This document shows, piece after piece, positions 1 to 4,969 of a stretch of 6,473 bases of DNA. The notes beneath the pieces are model-generated. The model did not search any database. It was not told the origin of the DNA and saw only the letters and a program-made list of their open reading frames with translations. The DNA is from Scatomorpha intestinigallinarum (GTDB lineage: Bacteria > Bacillota > Clostridia > Oscillospirales > Oscillospiraceae). How positions within the stretch are numbered: the first letter of the stretch is position 1; each line of letters opens with the position of its first letter. The stretch covers positions 1 through 6,473 of the forward strand of contig DVHH01000194.1 in assembly GCA_018712225.1 (NCBI GenBank), given 5' to 3'. The position numbers and the translations under genes are program-made.

Positions 1-98
1 TTGAAAAAATCCTTATCCATGAAGCGGTCAAAAGTGAGGACGGAAGCCGGGAACAGGAGGTAGAAATCTTCTACCGCTTTATCGGCAAAATTGATTGA
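1..98 (+). CDS. Large serine recombinase, C-terminal end only (DUF4368-type tail)
   Basis: The reading frame beginning at base 3 gives 31 residues and stops at TGA 96-98; the rest of the gene lies left of the window. The visible tail includes HEAVKSEDGSREQEVEIFYR followed by FIGKID. This matches my memory of the C-terminal DUF4368 region of TnpX-like large serine recombinases, which often end in a (V/I)-(D/E)-I-(F/Y)-Y-x-FIG-x-I pattern. Such enzymes excise and insert conjugative or mobilisable elements and are usually encoded at one extreme end of the element. That fits this place: the frame ends about 25 bases before an unrelated, 5'-truncated host gene begins. The catalytic serine domain is not visible, so activity cannot be judged. 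The assignment rests on a short tail and no search was run. Confidence 0.72.
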   Translation, partial: EKILIHEAVKSEDGSREQEVEIFYRFIGKID

Positions 99-125
99 AT
101 GACACCAATATCTTTAACTATGTGA
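99..125. other. Probable right end and insertion junction of the recombinase element
   Basis: Between the recombinase stop and the truncated regulator there is a short AT-rich stretch ending in TATGTGATACC. To the right the DNA turns abruptly GC-rich and becomes readable as an XRE regulator. The regulator frame resumes at GAT ACC GGC (Asp-Thr-Gly), where intact relatives as I recall them read Lys-Trp-Asp/Glu-x-Gly. The junction therefore appears to sit at the GA at 124-125. Tn4451-type TnpX recombinases are known to use GA dinucleotides at their targets, so the position fits. The exact end of the element is inferred, because the left end and an empty site are not in view. Confidence 0.5.
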
Positions 126-747
126 TACCGGCGCGAGCATACCGGATACGGCGCTGCTCATCCCCCTTGCGGAGCAGCTGGGCGTCAGCGTGACGGAGCT
201 GCTGCGCTGCGAGCGGCTGGGCAGCGGTATTGACGCCGGGCAGGTGGAGGAGCTGGTCAAGGCCGCGATCAGCTACGGCGCGCAGAAGCCGGAGCGCGCC
301 TGGCACAGCGGCGGGCGCTGGCCGGGCCTGTATGTGCTCTGCCTCCTGCTGGGCGGGGCCTGCCTCGTTTGGGGGCTGCTCTCTGAGCATATCGGCACGT
401 TTTCACCGGTACTCTATCTGCTGAGCTGCATTTTCGGCGCATATTTCGTGTTCTTTGCGCCGCTGCGGCTGCCGGACTACTATGACCAAAACCGGATAAG
501 CTCCTTCAGTGACGGGCCCATTCGCCTGAACCTGGCGGGCCTGGCCATAAACAACTCCAACTGGCCGTACATGGTCCGCGCCGCCAGGGCCTGGACCTGC
601 GCTGCGATGGCCCTGCCGCCCCTGCTGGAGCAGCTTCTGTCGCGTCTGTCCCCGTCTCTCTGGCAGTCCGCGGAGCCTGTTTTCTTCGCCGCCGCAGTAT
701 TGAGCCTGTTTGTCGCGATGTACGTCTCCGGTAAGCGACACGGTTGA
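124..747 (+). pseudogene. XRE-family membrane-anchored regulator, 5' truncated
   Basis: The frame reads DTGASIPDTALLIPLAEQLG and then VSVTELL, which is the second half of a helix-turn-helix (XRE/HTH_3) domain. The first ~35-40 residues, including the start and most DNA-contacting helices, are missing, and stop codons lie just upstream at 100-102 and 115-117. A GTG at 190 could start a 185-residue product, but no well-spaced ribosome binding site precedes it and it would have no DNA-binding domain. The remainder has about four hydrophobic segments (roughly 316-378, 391-462, 580-645 and 679-735) and a soluble loop with YYDQNRISSFSDG and NNSNWP. As I recall, that layout is typical of Clostridia XRE proteins with a membrane C-terminal domain. 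The stop is TGA 745-747. The gene was probably broken by the element to its left and is likely non-functional; its former targets cannot be told. Confidence 0.72.
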
Positions 748-774
748 CACGCGCCATGCCCGCCTCGTATCTCT

Positions 775-800
775 GTAGGGGCGGGGTTCCATCCCCGCCC
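775..800 (+). repeat. REP-like hairpin with GTAG foot
   Basis: GTAG at 775-778 directly abuts a perfect 8-bp stem, GGGCGGGG at 779-786 with CCCCGCCC at 793-800, around the 6-base loop TTCCAT. Four related hairpins with the same GTAG foot lie on the opposite strand at 1293-1528. A GTAG or GGAG tetranucleotide next to a GC-rich hairpin is the hallmark of REP sequences mobilised by RAYT (TnpA_REP) transposases. Whether a RAYT exists in this genome cannot be seen here. The 64 bases from 801 to 864 show no feature I recognise. Confidence 0.7.
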
Positions 801-864
801 GGGGTTTTGGGTTTGGAGGAACTCGCCGTTTTGCTGGCGGTTGGTTTTGCCTTGTGCTGCGATT

Positions 865-930
865 CCACCCCATTTCTTTGGTCTTGCCCAAAGAAACGGG
901 GTGGAGCCCCAAAGAAAAACGCCTTTGGGG
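865..930. repeat. Two adjacent stem-loops leading into repeat copy A
   Basis: The first hairpin has 17-base arms at 865-881 and 888-904 that pair at 16 positions (A872 faces C897). The second has CCCCAAAG at 907-914 pairing perfectly with CTTTGGGG at 923-930. They lead straight into the longer repeat that starts near 929 and may belong to it, but the second copy of that repeat leaves the window before this part. No T-run follows, so these do not look like intrinsic terminators. Confidence 0.6.
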
Positions 931-1252
931 TGGTGGCGCCCCCGTGAGGTTTCGGGACCCACCCGCCTCTCCCACTCGCGTGGGAGGTGCCACTCGGCCG
1001 CTAAGGTGTCCGCTTCGCGGACTTATTTCATCACTCGCCCCAAGGGCGAGGGGCTCGGGCTGGCAGAAGTCTAGCCCAGTAAAAGTTTTTTGCCCCGCTT
1101 TTTTACAAAAAAGCGGGCGGGGTCCAGGGGCGGAGCCCTGGCCGCGCGCCGCAGCGCGCGGAACACCCCCATGCTCAAAGAAGCGCAGGAGGGGGTTAAA
1201 GGGGGAACCCTCGCCGGGGGTTCCCCCTTTGCGGGCGGCCCCCGCCGCCCGC
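929..1252 (+). repeat. Multi-hairpin dispersed repeat, copy A
   Basis: This gene-free stretch is homologous to the reverse complement of 6171-6473. Blocks 936-1002 (67 bases) and 1080-1138 (59 bases) are identical between the copies. It is a chain of stem-loops: CTCCCAC 969-975 with 980-986; GTCCGC 1008-1013 with 1017-1022; CTCGCCC 1034-1040 with 1044-1050; an 11-bp stem 1094-1104 with 1107-1117; CCAGGG near 1124-1141; CCGCGCGC 1142-1149 with 1154-1161; a 13-bp stem 1198-1210 with 1218-1230; and a 9-bp stem 1231-1239 with 1244-1252. Long open frames cross it on both strands, but their products are low-complexity Arg/Pro/Gly text from GC-rich repeats with no ribosome binding sites. Its function is unknown; a non-autonomous mobile repeat and a structured RNA are both possible. 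Confidence 0.85.
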
Positions 1253-1530
1253 AGCCGTTGCAATGCCGTAGCGCGGGTGGTAAACGCACGTCGGGCGGGG
1301 GTGGAACCCCGCCCCTACGAGGGGGTTGGCGGAACGCGGTGAGGTCGGCAATGGACGTAGGCAAGGGTCGTCGAGGACGCCGACCCCTACGGGGGTTGGA
1401 GGAACGTGGTGAGGCCGTCGGTGGACGAAGGAAAGGGTCGTCGGGGACGCCGTCCCCTACAGGGCGGCTGCGACGCCGTGAGGTCGGCTGTAGACTCGCG
1501 CCGGGCGGGGATGGAACCCCGCACCTACGA
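1253..1530 (-). repeat. Tandem array of four ~70-bp REP-like units
   Basis: Four units end in CTAC at 1315-1318, 1387-1390, 1457-1460 and 1525-1528, spaced 72, 70 and 68 bases. Read on the minus strand, each begins with GTAG directly against a GC-rich hairpin. The stems are 1293-1300 with 1307-1314, GGGTCG 1365-1370 with CGACCC 1381-1386, GGGAC 1444-1448 with GTCCC 1452-1456, and 1503-1510 with 1517-1524 (one mismatch). The linkers are also related, with recurring GGTGAGGTCGG and GTTGG-GGAAC motifs. The outer two hairpins share their core with the plus-strand hairpin at 775-800; the inner two are a second subtype. Together with copy A this explains the whole gene-free stretch of about 800 bases. 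Confidence 0.75.
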
Positions 1531-1531
1531 T

Positions 1532-1565
1532 AAAAAAACGCCGCCACAGATGTGGCGGCGTTTTT
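1532..1565 (-). terminator. Intrinsic terminator of the small heat shock gene (bidirectional)
   Basis: CGCCGCCACA at 1539-1548 pairs perfectly with TGTGGCGGCG at 1551-1560 across two unpaired bases, in practice an 8-bp stem with a tight loop. It is flanked by seven A on the left and five T on the right. On the minus strand the stem is followed by a T-run seven bases after the hsp20 stop. The symmetry means it could also stop plus-strand transcription coming from the repeats. Confidence 0.92.
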
Positions 1566-1572
1566 CAGTCAC

Positions 1573-1986
1573 TTACTGGATAGCTATCTGCCTGTTCTCA
1601 GGCACCAGCTCGGGGCGCTTCGGGAGCGTCAGGGTCAGCACGCCGTCGTTATACGCGGCGCTGATGGCCGAGGTGTCGATGCCGGAGACGTCGAAGCTGC
1701 GGGTAAAGCTGCCGTAGCTGCGCTCGCGGCGGATGTAGCCGTTCTTGCCCTTCTCCTCGTGCTCGTCCTTCCTCTCCGCATTGATGGTCAGGCGGTCGTT
1801 CTCAAGGCCGATCTTGATGTCCTCTTTCTTGAAACCGGGCAGGTCAGCCTCAAGCTTGAAGGCGTCGCCAGTGTCGGTGATGTCGGTCTTTATCTCTCCT
1901 GCGGCTGTGCCCCAGAAGTCGCTGTCAAAGAAAGAAAACGGATTCATAACGGTCCTGCGGGTGGCGTAAGGCATAAGTTCAAACAT
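1573..1986 (-). CDS. Small heat shock protein, Hsp20/alpha-crystallin family
   Basis: This 137-residue protein is an ATP-independent holdase chaperone that binds unfolding proteins and forms oligomers in the cytoplasm. Residues 33-122 are an alpha-crystallin domain with ADLPGFKKEDI (47-57), a charged loop at 72-88, and the closing signature YNDGVLTLTLPK (112-123). The C-terminal RQIAIQ holds an I-x-I motif (134-136), which in this family docks neighbouring subunits. The N-terminal arm is short and Phe-rich (NPFSFFDSDFW). An in-frame ATG at 2001 would add five residues, but GGAGG at 1995-1999 lies inside that extension and sits 8 bases before the ATG at 1986, so I take 1986. The gene is a single unit, with its own terminator downstream and a CIRCE operator upstream, so HrcA control and heat induction are expected. 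The length and motifs are normal for the family. Confidence 0.95.
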   Translation of the reverse strand: MFELMPYATRRTVMNPFSFFDSDFWGTAAGEIKTDITDTGDAFKLEADLPGFKKEDIKIGLENDRLTINAERKDEHEEKGKNGYIRRERSYGSFTRSFDVSGIDTSAISAAYNDGVLTLTLPKRPELVPENRQIAIQ

Positions 1987-1994
1987 GATCAAAA

Positions 1995-1999
1995 CCTCC
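1995..1999 (-). promoter_or_regulatory. Ribosome binding site that fixes the hsp20 start
   Basis: GGAGG on the minus strand lies 8 bases upstream of the ATG at 1986-1984. The further upstream ATG at 2001-1999 overlaps this site and has no Shine-Dalgarno of its own, so translation should begin with Met-Phe-Glu-Leu. Confidence 0.85.
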
Positions 2000-2080
2000 A
2001 TGTATTAATATACTTTGTAATAGTTTGTGTAAACTTCGTCCGGTTATTCACTAACCTTGTCTGTTTACGTATATAAAAAT

Positions 2081-2121
2081 ACTATACAGATTTTAATAAT
2101 GCATGAACAAATTATGAACAA
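2081..2121 (-). promoter_or_regulatory. Candidate promoter region of hsp20
   Basis: Two overlapping minus-strand sigma-A candidates are visible downstream of the CIRCE. One is TTGTTC (2110-2105), 18 bases, TATAGT (2086-2081). The other is TTGTTC (2121-2116), 17 bases, TATTAA (2098-2093). Neither is a consensus match and I cannot choose between them. Either gives an untranslated leader of roughly 90-105 bases. Confidence 0.45.
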
Positions 2122-2131
2122 ACTATTAAAA

Positions 2132-2158
2132 TTAGCACTCCAACTTGTGGAGTGCTAA
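2132..2158 (-). promoter_or_regulatory. CIRCE operator (HrcA binding site)
   Basis: TTAGCACTC (2132-2140), a 9-base spacer and GAGTGCTAA (2150-2158) match the CIRCE consensus at all 18 arm positions with the canonical spacing. HrcA binds this element and represses class I heat shock genes. The only gene it can plausibly serve is the Hsp20 gene reading leftward, because the ABC operon ends in a terminator just to the right. No HrcA, GroEL or DnaK gene is in the window. Confidence 0.96.
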
Positions 2159-2172
2159 TAACAGACCGCAGC

Positions 2173-2201
2173 AAAAAACGCCGGTGCAGGCACCGGCGTT
2201 T
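2173..2201 (-). terminator. Intrinsic terminator of the amino acid ABC operon
   Basis: CGCCGGTGC at 2179-2187 pairs perfectly with GCACCGGCG at 2190-2198. On the minus strand the stem is followed by six T (2178-2173). It lies about 15 bases past the ATPase stop and separates the operon from the CIRCE-controlled gene. Confidence 0.92.
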
Positions 2202-2216
2202 CAATGCGTATGAGTT

Positions 2217-2963
2217 CTATTTGAGCACCTTGCTTAAGAAATCCTGAAGCCTGGGGCTCTGGGGATTCTCAAATATCTCCTTCGGGCTGCCCTCCTCGAC
2301 GAGCTTGCCGTCTGCCAGGAACAGCACACGGCTGCCGACCTCGCGGGCAAAGCCCATTTCATGGGTTACCACGACCATCGTCATGCCGTCCTGTGCGAGC
2401 GTTTTCATAACGTCGAGCACCTCGCCGACCATCTCGGGGTCGAGGGCACTGGTGGGCTCGTCGAAAAGCATCACCTCGGGGTCCATGCACAGCGCCCTGA
2501 CAATAGCCACACGCTGCTTCTGGCCGCCGGAGAGCTGCTGAGGATAGTTGTTGGCCTTGTCCTGAAGCCCCACCCTCGCGAGCAGCTCCATCGCCTTGGC
2601 TTCCGCCTCCTGCTTGGAGCGCTTGAGCACGCGTATAGGTGCAAGCGTCATGTTGTGCAGTATGGTCATGTGCGGGAAAAGATTGAAGTGCTGAAACACC
2701 ATGCCCATCTTCTGACGGTGAAGGTCTATGTTTATCTTTGGGTCGGTTATGTCCGCGCCCTCAAAGAATATCTTGCCTTCCGTAGGCTCCTCCAGGAGGT
2801 TCAGCGAACGCAGGAGCGTGCTCTTTCCGCCGCCGGAGGGACCTATGATGACGACGACCTCGCCGCGGCGTATCCCGGTGCTTACACCGTCCAGAGCCTT
2901 GACTTTGCCGTCGTTATAGTACTTTTTAACGTCCTCTACCCGAATAATAACGTCAGCGCTCAC
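2217..2963 (-). CDS. glnQ: Polar amino acid ABC transporter ATPase (GlnQ/HisP family)
   Basis: This 248-residue cytoplasmic subunit hydrolyses ATP to drive the importer encoded with it. All ABC motifs are present in order: Walker A GPSGGGKST (41-49), Q-loop Gln91 in VFQHFNLFPHMT, signature LSGGQKQR (144-151), Walker B VMLFDE (164-169), D-loop SALD (172-175) and switch His201. FQHFNLFPHMT and the EPTSALDPE-HEMGFAREV pattern are typical of the amino acid uptake subfamily. Walker A has Gly where many relatives have Ser (GPSGSGKST), which still satisfies the GxxxxGK(S/T) rule. The start is GTG at 2963, preceded by AAAGGAGG at 2974-2981. The first 11 bases overlap the permease stop, which suggests translational coupling. 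The length is normal. Substrate specificity cannot be read from the ATPase, so the symbol denotes the family. Confidence 0.95.
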   Translation of the reverse strand: MSADVIIRVEDVKKYYNDGKVKALDGVSTGIRRGEVVVIIGPSGGGKSTLLRSLNLLEEPTEGKIFFEGADITDPKINIDLHRQKMGMVFQHFNLFPHMTILHNMTLAPIRVLKRSKQEAEAKAMELLARVGLQDKANNYPQQLSGGQKQRVAIVRALCMDPEVMLFDEPTSALDPEMVGEVLDVMKTLAQDGMTMVVVTHEMGFAREVGSRVLFLADGKLVEEGSPKEIFENPQSPRLQDFLSKVLK

Positions 2964-3720
2964 TCTGCCTCAGCCTCCTTTCAAGCTTGCCCTGCAGCCA
3001 GCTGAGTATCAGGACCATGACCAGATACAGGAAGGATATGCCCAGAAGCGGGAACATCTGCTCCCAGGTCCGGTTCATTATCCCCTGTGCAGCATGTACC
3101 AGCTCCTTGCCTCCTATTATCGTGAGCAGCGAGGTGTCCTTCAGGAGTATGATAAACTCGTTGCCCAGGGCGGGCAGCACAGCCTTGAAGGCCTGCGGCA
3201 CGACAATGAAGCGCATCGTGTCCATATATCCCAGGCCCAGGCTGCGTCCGGCCTCGGACTGCCCCTGGTCCAGCGACATGAGGCCGCCGCGTATGATCTC
3301 CGCCACGTATGCGCCGGAGTTGAGGCCCAGGCCCAGCGCGCCGACCATGGTAAAGTTGCGGCTGCTCTTGAACACGACGAAGCCCAGTATCATGAGCTGC
3401 ACCATCATAGGCGTACCGCGTATCACAGTTACGTAGATCTTGCAAATCGCGTTGAAAAAGCCCAGAACGATATTCTTTTTCCTGCGCTGCTGGTCGTGTG
3501 CCGTGCGGATGGACGCCACTATAACGCCGAGAACTATGCCGATGAGTATGGCGATGACCGTTACATACAGCGTTGTTGCCATGCCCTCAAGGTACTGCTT
3601 CCAGCGGTCAGCCTCGATGAAGGCCTGATAGAATTTCACGTAGATGTTCTGCCAGAAGGTTATGTCCTCCCCGGCAACGCTCATGGCCTTCCAAAGCTCA
3701 TAGGCTTCTGCCATGCTCAC
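2953..3720 (-). CDS. Polar amino acid ABC transporter permease (HisM/GlnP family)
   Basis: This inner-membrane protein forms the transport channel, probably as a homodimer because only one permease is encoded. With a GTG start at 3720 it has 255 residues. About five membrane segments are visible near 48-71, 88-118, 122-142, 178-203 and 222-245. The cytoplasmic EAA loop lies around 145-176 (RGGLMSLDQGQSEAGRSLGL, then GYMDTMRFIVVPQA) and docks the ATPase. VIRGTPMMVQL (99-109) is a typical family motif. The start is uncertain: a GTG at 3729 lies inside the purine-rich ribosome binding site, the GTG at 3720 has AGAGG 8 bases upstream, and an ATG at 3714 is 14 bases away, so I prefer 3720. An N-terminal soluble stretch of ~45 residues before the first membrane segment is slightly long. 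The gene follows the binding protein gene and overlaps the ATPase gene by 11 bases. Confidence 0.94.
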   Translation of the reverse strand: MSMAEAYELWKAMSVAGEDITFWQNIYVKFYQAFIEADRWKQYLEGMATTLYVTVIAILIGIVLGVIVASIRTAHDQQRRKKNIVLGFFNAICKIYVTVIRGTPMMVQLMILGFVVFKSSRNFTMVGALGLGLNSGAYVAEIIRGGLMSLDQGQSEAGRSLGLGYMDTMRFIVVPQAFKAVLPALGNEFIILLKDTSLLTIIGGKELVHAAQGIMNRTWEQMFPLLGISFLYLVMVLILSWLQGKLERRLRQSER

Positions 3721-3763
3721 GGCGCCCACCTCTCTCTTTCTTCAGAATTTCTCACTTCGTGGA

Positions 3764-3792
3764 CAAAAGGGCGGCTGTCGGCCGCCCTTTTG
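3764..3792 (-). terminator. Hairpin between binding protein and permease genes (partial terminator or 3' stabiliser)
   Basis: Twelve bases at 3764-3775 pair perfectly with 3781-3792 around a 5-base loop. The minus-strand 3' arm ends in only four T before G, so read-through to the permease is expected. Hairpins here often raise binding protein mRNA over the membrane subunits in importer operons. The next 40 bases before the permease start hold no further promoter that I can see. Confidence 0.75.
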
Positions 3793-3818
3793 GAGCTCAA
3801 TATTGCGTTTCCGCCCTA

Positions 3819-4679
3819 TTACTCGGCGGGGATGTACTTGTCCACGATGGACTGTACGGTGCCGTCGGAAATAAGCTCGGCAAGGGCGCCGTTGATGGCG
3901 TCGAGCAGAGCGGTGTTGCCCTTGTTCAGACCGATGGCATAGTCCTCAACGGCATACTCGGTGTCGAGGATGGTGAGGCCGGCGTTGTTCTTGACGAACT
4001 CCTGAGCAGGGGCGTTGTCGATGACGACGCAGTCCACCTGGCCGTTCATGAGAGCCTGGACAGCGGTGAAGCCGTCGTCATAGGCCACGACATGCTCCTC
4101 GCCGTAGTCGTCGGTGCAGTAGAGGTTGCCGGTGGTGCCGCGCTGGGTGCCGATGAGGCCCTCGCCCATGTTGTCCATGGTGACGTCGCTGCCTTCCTTC
4201 ACAATGACGACCTGCACGCCGGTGGCATAGCTGTCGGTGAAGTCCATGACGAGCAGACGGTCTTCATTCACGGTCACGCCCGCCATGACGATGTCGCTCT
4301 TGCCCTGCTGGACGGCCAGCAGCGCGCTGTCGAAGTCCATGTCGAGGATGTCGAGCTCAAGGCCCAGCTTCTCGGCGATGGCAGTGGCGATTTCAACGTC
4401 GATGCCTTCGAAGCCGCCGTCATCGGTGGTCATCTCGTAGGGCGGGAACTGCGCGTTGGTGCTCATGGTGAGCTTGCCCTCGACGATGGTGGTGAACTCA
4501 CCATCAGCCGCGGGCTCTTCGGAAGCGGGGGCCTCAGAGGCAGGAGCCTCGGAAGCGGGAGCCTCGGAAGCGGGAGCCTCGGACTCGGGGGCGGCGCTGG
4601 GGTCAGAAGCAGCCTCGCCGCAGGCGGCCAGCGCAAAGACCATGCAAAGCGCAAGCATAAGTGCAAGTATCTTTTTCAT
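3819..4679 (-). CDS. Polar amino acid ABC transporter substrate-binding lipoprotein
   Basis: This 286-residue extracellular lipoprotein captures the substrate and delivers it to the permease encoded next. The N-terminus is a lipoprotein signal: MKK, a hydrophobic core, and lipobox LAAC with Cys20 as the lipidated residue. Residues 22-60 are a Ser/Glu/Ala/Pro linker with pentapeptide repeats. The binding domain (about 61-286) has family marks: FPPYEM (79-83), GFEGIDVEIATAIAEKLG (89-106), VTVNEDR with Arg141, a usual ligand-carboxylate contact, GTQRGTTG (177-184) and VVIDNAPA with Asp221, which suggest an alpha-amino acid ligand. Glutamine, cystine or another polar amino acid remain possible. 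The ATG at 4679 has AGAGGA about 9 bases upstream. It is the first gene of the operon, with a near-consensus promoter about 50 bases upstream. Confidence 0.95.
   Translation of the reverse strand: MKKILALMLALCMVFALAACGEAASDPSAAPESEAPASEAPASEAPASEAPASEEPAADGEFTTIVEGKLTMSTNAQFPPYEMTTDDGGFEGIDVEIATAIAEKLGLELDILDMDFDSALLAVQQGKSDIVMAGVTVNEDRLLVMDFTDSYATGVQVVIVKEGSDVTMDNMGEGLIGTQRGTTGNLYCTDDYGEEHVVAYDDGFTAVQALMNGQVDCVVIDNAPAQEFVKNNAGLTILDTEYAVEDYAIGLNKGNTALLDAINGALAELISDGTVQSIVDKYIPAE
4516..4590 (-). repeat. 15-bp coding tandem repeat (APASE linker)
   Basis: Five 15-base units encode consecutive Ser-Glu-Ala-Pro-Ala-type repeats at about residues 31-55 of the binding lipoprotein. Two neighbouring units (4546-4560 and 4561-4575) are identical at DNA level. 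The segment is a flexible tether between the lipid anchor and the binding domain, and in-frame copy number change is expected to be tolerated. Confidence 0.85.
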
Positions 4680-4734
4680 CTTTCAATATCCTCTTTCCAT
4701 ATACCGGTTTTCCGCCGGTTTGATAACGTCGTCA

Positions 4735-4763
4735 ATAATACACCAGCCCAACCTCTTTGTCAA
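4735..4763 (-). promoter_or_regulatory. Sigma-A promoter of the amino acid ABC operon
   Basis: On the minus strand TTGACA (4763-4758), a 17-base spacer and TATTAT (4740-4735) form a near-perfect promoter. Transcription should start near 4728, giving a ~50-base leader. Within it ACCGG and CCGGT (about 4702-4718) could form a weak hairpin. I see no riboswitch or T-box in this short leader. Confidence 0.9.
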
Positions 4764-4820
4764 TGAATAATTGTGATTTTTATGCGAAAAAGCCTATTAC
4801 TGCCCACAATCAGCCCAAAA

Positions 4821-4842
4821 ATATTCAAAAATGTATGAATAT
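4821..4842. promoter_or_regulatory. AT-rich dyad upstream of the ABC operon (candidate operator)
   Basis: ATATTCA (4821-4827) and TGAATAT (4836-4842) are perfect 7-base inverted arms separated by 8 bases, about 60 bases upstream of the -35 box. The half-sites resemble ArgR half-sites but face outward, so a normal ArgR box is not present. The rest of 4764-4921 shows no gene. Confidence 0.3.
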
Positions 4843-4921
4843 CGCGTCTGAAACTGGATATTTGGCGTCTTCCCCGCCGGACTCTTTGTGCAAGCTGCCC
4901 CAAGCGGCCTGCACGCCGCTG

Positions 4922-4946
4922 AAAAAAGCGCCCCCGAAGGGGCGCT
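4922..4946 (-). terminator. Intrinsic terminator of ychF with UUCG tetraloop
   Basis: AGCGCCCC at 4927-4934 pairs perfectly with GGGGCGCT at 4939-4946. On the minus strand the loop is UUCG closed by C-G, an exceptionally stable tetraloop, and six T follow (4927-4922). A second small stem (CTCCGC 4952-4957 with GCGGAG 4963-4968) lies between the stop codon and this terminator. Confidence 0.93.
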
Positions 4947-4969
4947 CTCGCCTCCGCCGTCAGCGGAGC

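Noticed and set aside
41..49. Damaged Walker A in the ABC ATPase (residues 41-49, GPSGGGKST)
   Set aside because: Gly for Ser at that position still fits GxxxxGK(S/T), and all other ABC motifs are intact, so there is no sign of inactivation. The coordinates given are residue numbers of the 2217-2963 gene product.
190..747. Intact 185-residue membrane protein starting at GTG 190
   Set aside because: The frame extends upstream as recognisable HTH sequence to 124, and the GTG has no well-spaced Shine-Dalgarno. A truncated XRE gene explains it better.
403..1263. Long minus-strand open frame (286 codons) across the repeat region
   Set aside because: It overlaps the real regulator frame antisense, then crosses hairpin repeats. 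The product is Arg/Pro/Gly-rich with no domain, and no ribosome binding site is visible.
1282..1530. CRISPR array suggested by ~70-bp spaced repeats
   Set aside because: The repeated parts are diverged GC-rich hairpins plus related linkers. There is no constant repeat with unique spacers and no cas gene.
854..1547. Several overlapping plus- and minus-strand frames of 77-162 codons
   Set aside because: They are translations of GC-rich palindromic repeats, which lack stop codons in several frames at once. The same text recurs in copy B without conserving a frame.
3094..4766. Long plus-strand frames antisense to the ABC operon (282 and 335 codons)
   Set aside because: They are shadows of the well-supported minus-strand binding protein and permease genes, caused by high GC at third positions.
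4821..4842. ArgR box
   Set aside because: The half-sites point outward (ATTCA...TGAAT), opposite to the ArgR consensus, and the spacing does not fit.
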